DNA of 64,000 nt, taken from NCBI GenBank assembly GCA_016704445.1, contig JADJAE010000024.1, forward strand, positions 1 through 64,000, written 5' to 3'. Below, piece after piece: positions 45,076-53,912 of the stretch. Positions within the stretch are counted from its first letter, which is position 1; the number at the start of each line of letters is the position of its first letter. Made by a program: the position numbers and the translations under genes. This stretch comes from Deltaproteobacteria bacterium. GTDB lineage: Bacteria; Myxococcota_A; Polyangia; Polyangiales; Ga0077539. Under the pieces are notes generated by a model that was given only the letters and a program-made list of their open reading frames with translations, was not told the origin of the DNA and searched no databases.

Positions 45076-45698
45076 TCCAGTCCGGCTGGCGCTTCCTGGT
45101 CAAGACCACCATCGACCGCGCGGCGGGCCTCGCGGGCCTCGTGGTCGCCGCCCCCGTGCTCGCGGGCGCGGCGGTCGCGGTGCGGGCCACCATGGGCTCC
45201 CCGGTGCTCTTCCGGCAGAAGCGCCCCGGCAAGGGCGAGCGCGTCTTCGAGATCGTGAAGTTTCGCACCATGCGAGAGGCCACCGACCCCGAGGGCCGAC
45301 CCCTCTCGGACGCCGAGCGGCTCACCCCCGTCGGGCGCTGGCTGCGGGCCACCAGCGTCGACGAGCTCCCGCAGCTCTGGAACGTCCTGCGCGGCGACCT
45401 CTCCCTCGTCGGCCCTCGACCCCTGCTGGTGCGCTACCTGCCAAGGTATTCCCCCGAGCAGCGGCGTCGGCACGAGGTGATGCCGGGAATCACCGGGTGG
45501 GCGCAGATCCACGGGCGCAACGCGATCTCCTGGGAGGAGAAGTTCGCGCTCGACGTCTGGTACGTGGAGCACTGGTCGCTGGCCCTCGACGCGCGCATCC
45601 TGATCGAGACCGTCGGGCGCGTGCTGAAGCGCGATGGCGTCTCGAGCGAGGGCCACGCCACGATGCCCGAGTTCGAGGGAGCGCCCGCCGGGACTTGA
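45072..45698 (+). CDS. Initiating sugar-1-phosphate transferase, PglC-like
   Basis: 208 residues, the short monotopic PglC type. One N-terminal membrane segment (TTIDRAAGLAGLVVAAPVLAGAAVAV) precedes the catalytic part with FEIVKFRTM, the S-x-D-E-L-P-Q-L-W-N motif and LSLVGPRPLL, then PGITGWAQIHGRN. It moves a sugar phosphate (often a diamino- or amino-sugar) from UDP to undecaprenyl phosphate, the first step of a surface glycan. Overlaps the lipoprotein stop. Confidence 0.93.
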   Translation: MIQSGWRFLVKTTIDRAAGLAGLVVAAPVLAGAAVAVRATMGSPVLFRQKRPGKGERVFEIVKFRTMREATDPEGRPLSDAERLTPVGRWLRATSVDELPQLWNVLRGDLSLVGPRPLLVRYLPRYSPEQRRRHEVMPGITGWAQIHGRNAISWEEKFALDVWYVEHWSLALDARILIETVGRVLKRDGVSSEGHATMPEFEGAPAGT

Positions 45699-45763
45699 AC
45701 GCGGCCCCGGATTGGGACATCCAACCGGCGCCGCCCCCGTCGGAGCGACGGTTGGAGAACAGT

Positions 45764-46897
45764 GTGAGCAAGCGCGTATATCTGTCGGTTCCGCACATGG
45801 GCGAGAGCGAGCTCCGGTACGTCACCGAGGCGTTCACGACCAACTGGCTCTCCACCGTGGGCCCCAACCTCGACGCCTTCGAGGCCGCGTTCTCCGAGCG
45901 GGTGGGCCTCCCCTCGGTGGCCCTCGCCAGCGGCACCGCGGGCATGCACCTGGGGCTGCGGCTCCTCGGGGTGGGCCCTGGCGACGAGGTGATCTGCCCC
46001 TCGCTCACCTTCATCGCGACCATCAACCCGGCCCTCTACCTGGGCGCTCGCCCGGTGTTCATCGACTCCGAGCGAGCGAGCTGGAACCTCGATCCCAACG
46101 TGCTCGAAGACCTGCTGCGCCGCCGCTCGGCCGCAGGCAGGGTGCCGAAGGCCCTGGTGGTGGTGCACCTCTACGGCCAGAGCGCGGACATGGACCCGAT
46201 CATGGCGATCTGCGATCGCTACGGGGTGGCGGTGATCGAAGACGCCGCCGAGGCCGTGGGCACCACCTACAAGGGACGCCCCGCCGGCACCATCGCCCCG
46301 GTGGGCGTCTACTCCTTCAACGGCAACAAGATCATCACCACCACCGGCGGCGGCATGCTGGTGGCGCACGACCCCGAGTGGGTGCAGCGCGCCCGCTTCT
46401 GGTCGCAGCAGGCCCGCGACCCCGGCGTGGCCTATGAGCACACCCAGGTCGGGTACAACTACCGGATGTCCAACGTGCTCGCGGGCATCGGGCGGGGACA
46501 GCTGGAGGTGCTCGACCGCCGCGTCGCCCGCCGCCGCGAGGTGGCCTTCATGTACCGCGACGCCTTCGCCGAGCTGGGCGGGCTCACCCTCATGCCCCAG
46601 TGCGAATACGGCCTCCACACCAACTGGCTGAGCGCCTTCCAGGTGGACGCCGAGGCGCTCGGGGTCGACCGCGACGGGCTCATCCGGGCGCTCGAGGCGG
46701 AGAACATCGAGAGCCGCCCGGTGTGGAAGCCCATGCACATGCAACCCCTCTTCGAGGGGGCCGAGCGGCTGGGCGGCGACGTGGCCGCCGACCTCTTCCA
46801 GCACGGCATCTGCCTGCCGAGCTCGACCAACCTGTCCGATGAAGACCTCCAGCGCGTGATCGTCACGGTGCGACGCGCCGCGCGACGCGAACGGTGA
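45764..46897 (+). CDS. PLP-dependent sugar aminotransferase (DegT/PglE type)
   Basis: About 377 residues. GTG 45764 follows TTGGAGAAC. FTTNWLSTVGPN, SGTAGMHLGLRL, EDAAEAVGTTYKG and the PLP Lys in SFNGNKIITTTGGG are typical of the DegT/DnrJ/EryC1/StrS family. It aminates a 4-keto sugar nucleotide made by the PglF-like dehydratase. Together they should make a UDP-4-amino-4,6-dideoxy sugar for the PglC-like transferase. Confidence 0.94.
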   Translation: MSKRVYLSVPHMGESELRYVTEAFTTNWLSTVGPNLDAFEAAFSERVGLPSVALASGTAGMHLGLRLLGVGPGDEVICPSLTFIATINPALYLGARPVFIDSERASWNLDPNVLEDLLRRRSAAGRVPKALVVVHLYGQSADMDPIMAICDRYGVAVIEDAAEAVGTTYKGRPAGTIAPVGVYSFNGNKIITTTGGGMLVAHDPEWVQRARFWSQQARDPGVAYEHTQVGYNYRMSNVLAGIGRGQLEVLDRRVARRREVAFMYRDAFAELGGLTLMPQCEYGLHTNWLSAFQVDAEALGVDRDGLIRALEAENIESRPVWKPMHMQPLFEGAERLGGDVAADLFQHGICLPSSTNLSDEDLQRVIVTVRRAARRER

Positions 46898-46901
46898 CCC
46901 G

Positions 46902-48887
46902 ATGAAGCCCGCCCCGCCTCCCCCCGACCTGAAGGTTCCGCGCCTGGTGATGAGCTACCGCCGCCCGGTGGTGGTGCTCGCGCACGTCGTGCTCTGGACC
47001 CTCTCGTTCTACGGCGCGTTCTTCCTCCGCTTCGACGGCCGCATCCCCGACTACTACCTCCGGCTCATCCCCTACTGGCTCGTCCCCCTGCTGCTGCTGC
47101 GGGCCATCGTGCACGCCAACCTCGGGCTCTTCCACGGGCTCTGGCGCTACACGGGCATGCGCGACCTGCTCACGCTCATCCAGGGCGCGGCCATCTCCAG
47201 CGCCATCTTCGTCCTCTACGCGATCTTCATCGGCCCGCAGTGGCTCCCGCGCTCGGTCTTCGTCATCGACTGGCTGCTCGCCCTCATGGCCGTCGGCGGG
47301 ATGCGCCTCGCCATCCGGGCGACGCGCGAGACCATGCGCACCAACGCCCTCGACCCCGCCGAGACCCGCAAGAAGATCCTGGTGGTCGGCGCCGGCGACG
47401 CGGGCGAGATGCTGGTGCGGGAGATCCACAAGACGCACTCGGCGCAGTTCGACGTGGTGGGCTTCGTCGACGACAGCCCCTCCAAGCAGCGCGAGCGCAT
47501 CCACGGGGTGACCGTGCTCGGCCCCATCGCCCGCGTGGCCGACCTGGTGCGCGCCCACGGCGTCGACGAGGTCGTGGTGGCCATCCCCTCCGCCAAGGGG
47601 AAGGACATGCGCCAGATCCTCGACCTCTGCCAGGCGAGCGGCGCCAGCATCCGCACCATCCCCGGGATGGGCTCGCTCATCGACGGCAAGGTCACCATCA
47701 ACCAGATCCGCCCGGTGAAGATCGAAGACCTCCTCGGGAGAGAGCCGGTGACGCTCGACACCGAGGAGATCTCCCGCTGCATCAACGGCGCGGTGGTGAT
47801 GATCACCGGCGCGGGCGGCTCCATCGGCTCGGAGCTATGCCGGCAGGTGTGCCAGTTCGGCCCCGCCCGGCTGGTGCTCATCGAGCAGGCCGAGACCAGC
47901 TTGTTTCATATCCACCGTGAGCTGAGGGAGAGCTTCCCCGACGTGGTGGTGGTGCCCCGCATCGCGGACATCTGCGACAGCCGGCGCATGGCCGCGGTGT
48001 TCACCAAGTACAAGCCCGCGGTGGTCTTCCACGCCGCCGCGCACAAGCACGTCCCGATGATGGAGTGGAACGCCGGCGAGTCGATCAAGAACAACGTCTT
48101 CGGCACGCGCAAGCTGGCCGACCTCGCGGTCGCCCACAACGTGCAGCAGTTCGTGATGATCTCTACCGACAAGGCCGTGAACCCCACCTCCATCATGGGG
48201 GTTTCCAAGCGCGTGGCGGAGATCTACTGCCAGGCGCTCTCTCAGCGCTCGCACACGAAGTTCATCACGGTGCGCTTCGGCAACGTGCTCGGCAGCGCCG
48301 GGTCGGTGGTGCCGATCTTCCAGGAGCAGATCCTGAAGGGCGGCCCGGTGCTGGTGACGCACCCGGAGATGAAGCGGTACTTCATGACCATCCCCGAGGC
48401 CTCGCAGCTGGTGATGCAGGCCGGGGCGATGGGCCGCGGGGGTGAGATCTTCGTGCTCGACATGGGCGAGCCGGTGAAGATCGTCGACCTGGCGCGCGAC
48501 CTCATCCGCCTGTCGGGCCTGAAGCCCGGCGAGGACGTGGAGATACAGTTCACGGGCATCCGCCCTGGCGAGAAGCTCTTCGAGGAGCTGGCCACGGACG
48601 AGGAGCACGCCGACAAGACCAAGCACCCGAAGATCTTCGTCGGCCGCTTCCGCCCCTGCGACTGGGACGAGCTGCTGACCAAGATGGACGAGCTCAAGGC
48701 CTGCACCGACGGCGCCGACGACGCCACGGTGCGCCAGCGCTTCACCTCGCTGGTGCCCGAGTACAAGCCCATGGTGCTGCCCGGCCAGGGCACCATCCCC
48801 CCGAGCGCGGGCATCAAGGCGATGCCGCCGGAGAAGCCCTCGGAGCCCGACGCCAGCGTCGGGAAGGTGCTGGAATTCAAGCGCTGA
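46902..48887 (+). CDS. Membrane UDP-sugar 4,6-dehydratase (PglF/WbpM type)
   Basis: 661 residues. Four membrane helices in the first 145 residues, a Rossmann domain (LVVGAGDAGEM near 166) and then the catalytic SDR domain (ITGAGGSIGSELCRQ near 305). The active site reads STDKAVNPTSIMGVSK, with Met in place of the usual Tyr (M-x-x-x-K), as in UDP-GlcNAc 4,6-dehydratases. It starts 4 bp after the aminotransferase stop. PglF, PglE and PglC here form a complete route to a lipid-linked amino sugar, as in bacillosamine-type glycans. Confidence 0.95.
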   Translation: MKPAPPPPDLKVPRLVMSYRRPVVVLAHVVLWTLSFYGAFFLRFDGRIPDYYLRLIPYWLVPLLLLRAIVHANLGLFHGLWRYTGMRDLLTLIQGAAISSAIFVLYAIFIGPQWLPRSVFVIDWLLALMAVGGMRLAIRATRETMRTNALDPAETRKKILVVGAGDAGEMLVREIHKTHSAQFDVVGFVDDSPSKQRERIHGVTVLGPIARVADLVRAHGVDEVVVAIPSAKGKDMRQILDLCQASGASIRTIPGMGSLIDGKVTINQIRPVKIEDLLGREPVTLDTEEISRCINGAVVMITGAGGSIGSELCRQVCQFGPARLVLIEQAETSLFHIHRELRESFPDVVVVPRIADICDSRRMAAVFTKYKPAVVFHAAAHKHVPMMEWNAGESIKNNVFGTRKLADLAVAHNVQQFVMISTDKAVNPTSIMGVSKRVAEIYCQALSQRSHTKFITVRFGNVLGSAGSVVPIFQEQILKGGPVLVTHPEMKRYFMTIPEASQLVMQAGAMGRGGEIFVLDMGEPVKIVDLARDLIRLSGLKPGEDVEIQFTGIRPGEKLFEELATDEEHADKTKHPKIFVGRFRPCDWDELLTKMDELKACTDGADDATVRQRFTSLVPEYKPMVLPGQGTIPPSAGIKAMPPEKPSEPDASVGKVLEFKR

Positions 48888-48897
48888 GGCCGAGGGC

Positions 48898-48926
48898 GAT
48901 ACGGCGATAGCCGATATCGCCTATCG
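48898..48926. terminator. Stem-loop between convergent genes
   Basis: CGATAcGGCGATA pairs with TATCGCCtATCG around GCCGA, with a perfect 7-bp core (48903-48909 and 48915-48921). It lies between the PglF-like stop and the minus-strand amylase stop, whose TAG is inside the stem. No long U-tract. Confidence 0.55.
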
Positions 48927-51242
48927 AATGAAGATGCTGCTCCCCCGCACCCGGAAGGGCACCTCGATGGCGCCGCCGGTCACGGTCACCGGGCTCCCTC
49001 CGAGGGCGTCTCGCAGCACGGTGCCGTCGCTCAGGCCGAGCTCCGCGGGCAGGCTCACCCGCACCGGGCGCGCCGTGGTGCCGCGGTTGAGCGCCACGAT
49101 GGCCACGTCGGCGCCGGCGCCGCGGGCGTACACGTAGCCGTCGCCGTCGGTGTGCAGCGAGCGCCGGGCGCCGCGCTGCAGGCCACGGTGCGTCCCCCGC
49201 AGCCGGCCCACCGCGCGGACGTGCTCGAGCAGGCGCTGCTCGCGGGCGTTGAGCTCCGCGCCGAAGCGCATCGGGCGGCGGTTGTCCGGATCGGCCGCCC
49301 CGGGCATCCCCACTTCATCGCCGTAATAGATGAGCGGAACGCCCCGCTGGGTGAGCGTGAAGGTGAAGGCCAGGGCGAGGCGCTCATAGGGCACATCGCT
49401 GTCGGGCCGCGGCGGGGGGTTGTTGTACCCGAGCTCGCGGGTGTCGCCGACGAGCTGGCCCGCGGCCTCGGAGAGGAAGCGCTCGACGTCGTGGTTGCCC
49501 AGGAAGGGCGACATCGGGAAGTCGCCATAGGCGCGCTCGCTGCGCTGCACGGCGTTCTCCAGGTCACCCATGCTGCCGCCGTTGTGGGCAAAGGCCCCTC
49601 GGATGGACCAGAACAGCGGGAAGTCGAACTGCGCGTGCAGGGCGTTTCTCCCCACGTAGCGCCGCACGAGGTCGTGGCCGTCGGCGCCGGTGAAGGTCTC
49701 GCCCACGGTGTACGGCCTGGCGTTGCCCGTCTCCCAGGCGTCGAGCCGGGCGCGCAGGTTGCTCGTGGCGAGGAAGTTCATGTGCTTCACGGCGTCGACC
49801 CGGAAGCCGTCGGCGTTGGTCTCGTTGAGCCACCACATGGCGTCGTCCAGCATCTGGTCGGCGACTCCCATGTTGGTCCAGTTGACGTCCGGGAGGTAGT
49901 TGGTGAACCAGCAGTCCAATGGCCGGTCGTCCCAGCTGCACATCGGGCCGCCGCACACGCAGCTCCCGTCTCCGTTGAACCAGCCGTCCCGCTGGTGCAT
50001 CTGGAAGTACGGGTGCTCGCGGTGGAGCTGGTTGTTCACCATGTCATAGAGCACCCTGATCCCGTGGCGGTGGGCCTCTTCGTTGAGCGCCCGCAGCTCG
50101 TCGAGCGATCCCCAGTGGGAGTCCGTGTCCCTCGGCTGGTTGGGCCAGTAGCCGTGATAGCCCGCGTAGCCCCGGCCGTCGCCCCCGCGGCCCGAGTTGT
50201 GGGTATTGCTGTTGACCGGTGAGAGCCAGAGCGCCTTCACCCCGAGCTGGTCGAAGTACCCCTCGCGCAGCGCGGCGATGACCCCGGCGAAGTCGCCGCC
50301 GTTCCAGTCGGCGATGGGGGCGATGCCGCCCACCCGGCCGTCGTTGAGGGGGTTGCCGTTGCGAAAGCGGTCGGTGAACACGAAGTAGAGCGGCCCGTCG
50401 CCCCACTCGTAGGGCGTCTCCTCGACCCACATCGGGACGATGAGCTGCTGCGCCCGGCGGCCTCCCACGGTGCTGGCGTCGACCCGAAGGGTGTAGCGGG
50501 TGCGGGCGAGGCCGCGGGCGCGCACCCGGATGAGCCCCGCGGCGCGGTCGAAGGTCACCGCCCCGGCCGGGAGCGAGCCCGGGGAGAGGGTGACCCTCAC
50601 GCTGGCCGGGTCGGCGCCACGCCCTTCGGCGCCGTCGGTGTAGCGGACGTCCAGCTCGAGGGCGCCGTCGGCGCTCGCGCTGTTACGCACCGAGGTAAGC
50701 AGCGGGAGGTTGCAGTCGGGGACGATCAGCCGGGAGTTCTCGACCCCTCCCACGTACTTGAGGGTGATGTTCTCCGGGTCGACGATGTACTGGTCGCCGT
50801 CGACGACGAACTTGTACCCGTAGTCCCCGGGCGGGATGTCGAGCTCGGCGCGGAAGATCCCGGTGCTGCCCATCGGGGCGAGGGGGTTGGCGGTGGTGGA
50901 GAAGCGGTTCCACTCGCCGGCGACGGAGACCGAGCGCGCGGGGCGACCGAGGTTGAGCGTGAAGCTCGTGCGGCAGCTACGCACCACCGCGCCGCCGTCG
51001 AGGACCATCACGGGCACGTCCGCCGCCGGGGCGTCCATCGCGCTGACGGGGCGATCGTCGAAGGGCCCTGCGTCGAAGGCGTCGCCGAGGTCCGCGGTGC
51101 CCCCGGTGTCGGCGCCCGCTGCGGTGTCGGCGCTCCCTCCCGCGTCGGCGTTGGACGCGGCGTCGGCGGCGGGGACGGAGTCGGCGGCGCAGCCGGCGAG
51201 CGCGAGTCCCAGGAGGGAGATCAGTCCGTAGGTTCGGGCCAT
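48921..51242 (-). CDS. GH13 alpha-amylase-family lipoprotein with N-terminal starch/glycogen-binding domain
   Basis: 773 residues. Lipobox LALAGC near 18, an Asp/Ala-rich linker, a CBM48/isoamylase-N-like domain (SVAGEWNRFSTTANPL, IPPGDYGYKFVVDG, about 100-170), then the GH13 barrel. The catalytic Asp is in GFRVDAVKHM, the acid Glu in VGETFTG and the third Asp in FLGNHDVERF. Conserved region I is DMVNNQ, with Gln where most members have His. Probably a cell-surface enzyme that cuts or rearranges alpha-glucans. Convergent with the PglF-like gene and divergent from terC. Confidence 0.92.
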   Translation of the reverse strand: MARTYGLISLLGLALAGCAADSVPAADAASNADAGGSADTAAGADTGGTADLGDAFDAGPFDDRPVSAMDAPAADVPVMVLDGGAVVRSCRTSFTLNLGRPARSVSVAGEWNRFSTTANPLAPMGSTGIFRAELDIPPGDYGYKFVVDGDQYIVDPENITLKYVGGVENSRLIVPDCNLPLLTSVRNSASADGALELDVRYTDGAEGRGADPASVRVTLSPGSLPAGAVTFDRAAGLIRVRARGLARTRYTLRVDASTVGGRRAQQLIVPMWVEETPYEWGDGPLYFVFTDRFRNGNPLNDGRVGGIAPIADWNGGDFAGVIAALREGYFDQLGVKALWLSPVNSNTHNSGRGGDGRGYAGYHGYWPNQPRDTDSHWGSLDELRALNEEAHRHGIRVLYDMVNNQLHREHPYFQMHQRDGWFNGDGSCVCGGPMCSWDDRPLDCWFTNYLPDVNWTNMGVADQMLDDAMWWLNETNADGFRVDAVKHMNFLATSNLRARLDAWETGNARPYTVGETFTGADGHDLVRRYVGRNALHAQFDFPLFWSIRGAFAHNGGSMGDLENAVQRSERAYGDFPMSPFLGNHDVERFLSEAAGQLVGDTRELGYNNPPPRPDSDVPYERLALAFTFTLTQRGVPLIYYGDEVGMPGAADPDNRRPMRFGAELNAREQRLLEHVRAVGRLRGTHRGLQRGARRSLHTDGDGYVYARGAGADVAIVALNRGTTARPVRVSLPAELGLSDGTVLRDALGGSPVTVTGGAIEVPFRVRGSSIFIR

Positions 51243-51362
51243 AGGGATCGGAATGAACCACACCCCCGGGAGGCGCGGTCAAGCGGCGGCTGCGAGGCGC
51301 AGAGCGGGCGTCAACTCGCGCTGGACAAGCGCCGGGCTTTGAACGACGAATCGCGCAGCGCA

Positions 51363-52181
51363 ATGGACTGGATCTCCGACCCGAAGGCATGGATCGGCCT
51401 GCTGACCCTGACGATCCTCGAGATCGTTCTCGGCATCGACAACATCGTCTTCATCTCCATCTTGGCGGGCAAGCTGCCCCCGGCGCAGCAGCGTCCCGCC
51501 TGGCGCTGGGGCCTCATCCTGGCGCTCATCCCCCGGATGGTCCTGCTGCTCTTCCTGGGCGTGCTGCTGCGCATGACGCACCCGCTCTTCACGGTCTTCG
51601 GGTCGCCCACGGAGCACAACCCCTGGGCCATCTCGGGCAAGGACCTGATCCTGATCGTCGGCGGGCTCTTCCTGGTGTTCAAGGCCACCCGGGAGATCCA
51701 CGGCAAGCTGGAGGGCGAGAGCGAGGAGGTTCATGCCCGCGGCAAGGACCAGTTCGGCGCCGTCCTCGTGCAGATCATGATGCTCAACCTGGTGTTCAGC
51801 ATCGACTCGGTGGTGACCGCCATCGGCATGGTCGACAAGATCCCCATCATGGCGGGCGCGGTGATCATCTCGACCTTCGCGATGATCGCGGTGGCCCAGC
51901 CCGTCGGCGACTTCGTCGAGAAGCACCCGACGGTGAAGATGCTGGCCCTCTCCTTCCTGGTGCTCATCGGCGCCAACCTCCTGGCCGAGGGCTTCGGGCA
52001 GCACATCCCCAAGGGCTACACCTACTTCGCCATGGCCTTCTCGGTTGGCGTCGAGATGATCAACCTCCGCCTCCGCAAGGCCACCACCACCGCCCCGGTG
52101 AAGCTCCACGAGCCCCACCTCCAGGTGCCCTCCACCGCCGCGGAGGCATCGACTCCTCCCCCATCGAGCCCATCGGCCTAG
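51363..52181 (+). CDS. TerC-family membrane protein
   Basis: 272 residues with seven or more membrane helices. The two family motifs ILEIVLGIDNIVFISIL and NLVFSIDSVVTAIGMV, each with an Asp in the membrane, are present. TerC-like proteins load manganese or other metals onto exported enzymes and are linked to tellurite resistance. ATG 51363 is taken over the upstream TTG. It lies 4 bp before coaX on the same strand, so it is cotranscribed with the pantothenate kinase. Confidence 0.93.
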   Translation: MDWISDPKAWIGLLTLTILEIVLGIDNIVFISILAGKLPPAQQRPAWRWGLILALIPRMVLLLFLGVLLRMTHPLFTVFGSPTEHNPWAISGKDLILIVGGLFLVFKATREIHGKLEGESEEVHARGKDQFGAVLVQIMMLNLVFSIDSVVTAIGMVDKIPIMAGAVIISTFAMIAVAQPVGDFVEKHPTVKMLALSFLVLIGANLLAEGFGQHIPKGYTYFAMAFSVGVEMINLRLRKATTTAPVKLHEPHLQVPSTAAEASTPPPSSPSA

Positions 52182-52185
52182 GCCC

Positions 52186-52953
52186 ATGCTGCTCGTCATC
52201 GATGTAGGAAACACCAACACCGTCCTCGGGGTGTACGAAGGCAGCCGGCTGCTTCACCACTTCAGGGTGGAGTCCGCCCGAGGGCGCACCTCGGACGAGT
52301 TCACGGTCACCATCCGCGCGCTGCTGGAGCACCGCGGCATCGACCCGCAGGCCATCTCCGCGAGCGCCCTCGCCTGCGTGGTGCCCTCCCTGGCGGAGAC
52401 CTTCACTCGCGTCGTGCGCACGGCCTTCAACCACGAGCCCATGGTGGTCGGCCCCGGCGTCAAGACCGGCATGCCCATCCTCTACGAGCAGCCCCGCGAG
52501 GTGGGCGCCGACCGCATCGTCAACGCCGTCGCGGCCTACGAGCGCGAGCGCTGCGGGCTCATCGTGGTGGACTTCGGCACCGCGACCACCTTCGACGTGG
52601 TGAGCCCGAAGGGCGAGTACCTCGGCGGGGTCATCGCGCCGGGCGTGCAGATCGCCGCGGACGCCCTGTTCACCCGCGCGGCGAAGCTCCCGAGGGTGGA
52701 GCTCACGATGCCCTCCAAGGTGCTGGGGCGCAACACGCAGCACGCCATGCAGGCGGGCATCCTCTTCGGATATGTGGGCCTGGTCGACGGGCTGGTCGAG
52801 CGCATCCGCGCGGAGATGGGCTTCCCCTGCAAGGTGATCGCGACCGGCGGGCTGGCGCGCACCATCGCGCCGGAGTCGAAGTCCATTGAAGAGGTCGACG
52901 ATTTCCTCACCCTCGACGGCCTCCGCATATTGTGGGAACGCAACGCTCCATAG
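52186..52953 (+). CDS. coaX: Type III pantothenate kinase
   Basis: 255 residues. The ASKHA phosphate loop DVGNTNTVLG starts at residue 5; GADRIVNAVAAY and DFGTATTFDVV are the adenosine and pantothenate motifs of CoaX, and TGGLA closes the nucleotide site. It phosphorylates pantothenate in CoA synthesis with weak ATP affinity and no feedback by CoA. The 3' end overlaps the permease gene by 22 bp. Confidence 0.96.
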   Translation: MLLVIDVGNTNTVLGVYEGSRLLHHFRVESARGRTSDEFTVTIRALLEHRGIDPQAISASALACVVPSLAETFTRVVRTAFNHEPMVVGPGVKTGMPILYEQPREVGADRIVNAVAAYERERCGLIVVDFGTATTFDVVSPKGEYLGGVIAPGVQIAADALFTRAAKLPRVELTMPSKVLGRNTQHAMQAGILFGYVGLVDGLVERIRAEMGFPCKVIATGGLARTIAPESKSIEEVDDFLTLDGLRILWERNAP

Positions 52954-53912
52954 CCCGCCTCGCCCTGCTCGCCGCGGTGATGCTGGCGGCGATGGGGCTC
53001 TCCCTGACCATTGGGGCGGCGCACCCGTCGTTCGCCCGCGCCTGGAGCGACCCAAACAGCTATGACCGCGCGCTGCTGGGCGCGAGGCTCTGCCGGGTGC
53101 TGCTCGGCGCCATCGCGGGCGCCTCGCTGGCGGCGGTGGGCGCTGGCTTCCAGGGACTGTTTCGCAACCCCCTGGGAGACCCCTACGCGCTGGGCGTATC
53201 GGGAGGCGCGGCGCTGGGCGCGACCGTCGCGGTGCTGGCGGGCTTCGGTCTGGCGGTGGTCCCGGCTGCGGCCTTCGCGGGGGCGGTGGGATCGACCGCG
53301 GTGGTGCTTCTGACGGCGAGAGCGAGCGGTAGGCTGGGCGCCGAGGGGCTGCTGCTGGCGGGGATGGTGTCCAACGCGGTGACCAACGCGGGCCTCGCGC
53401 TGCTCCGCTCCTCGGTGCAGAACGCCCGCACCCAGGAGACCCTGACCATCCTCCTCGGAACCATCTCCGAAGAGCCCGCCGACCGGGTCGCCCGGGTGGC
53501 GGTGACCGCGGGCGTAGGGGTGCTGATCCTCTGGGGACACTCCAAGGCCCTCAACCTGCTGGCCCTGGGCGATGACGGCGCGGCGAGCCTCGGGCTCTCG
53601 GTGCGCCGGGCCGAGCGGGCGGTCTTCCTCGCGAGCTCGCTGGCCGTGGCCTCGGTGGTGAGCGTCTGCGGCCTGATCCCCTTCGTGGGATTGATCGTCC
53701 CCAACTACGCGCGATCGTGGGTGGGGGGCGATCATCGGGTGTTGATCCCGGCCTGCGCCCTCGGCGGTGCGACCCTGCTTGTGCTGGCCGACGCGGTGGC
53801 GAGGGGCCTATTTCTGGTGCTCCACACCGAGCCTCCGGTGGGGGCGATCACTGCGCTGGTGGGCGGGCCCTTCTTCCTGCTGCTGCTGAAGAAGGCGAGG
53901 GTGGAGGGATGA
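52932..53912 (+). CDS. FecCD-family ABC permease, orphan
   Basis: 326 residues with eight to ten membrane helices. AGASLAAVGAGFQGLFRNPLGDPYALGVSGGAALGA is the BtuC/FecCD signature, and GLIPFVGLIVPNYARSWVGGDHR is the ATPase-contact loop. Family members import iron-siderophores, heme or cobalamin. The start (GTG 52932) lies inside coaX. No ATPase or binding protein is encoded nearby in the window, so partners must be elsewhere. The aldolase/deaminase gene follows, overlapping by 4 bp. Confidence 0.92.
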   Translation: MGTQRSIARLALLAAVMLAAMGLSLTIGAAHPSFARAWSDPNSYDRALLGARLCRVLLGAIAGASLAAVGAGFQGLFRNPLGDPYALGVSGGAALGATVAVLAGFGLAVVPAAAFAGAVGSTAVVLLTARASGRLGAEGLLLAGMVSNAVTNAGLALLRSSVQNARTQETLTILLGTISEEPADRVARVAVTAGVGVLILWGHSKALNLLALGDDGAASLGLSVRRAERAVFLASSLAVASVVSVCGLIPFVGLIVPNYARSWVGGDHRVLIPACALGGATLLVLADAVARGLFLVLHTEPPVGAITALVGGPFFLLLLKKARVEG

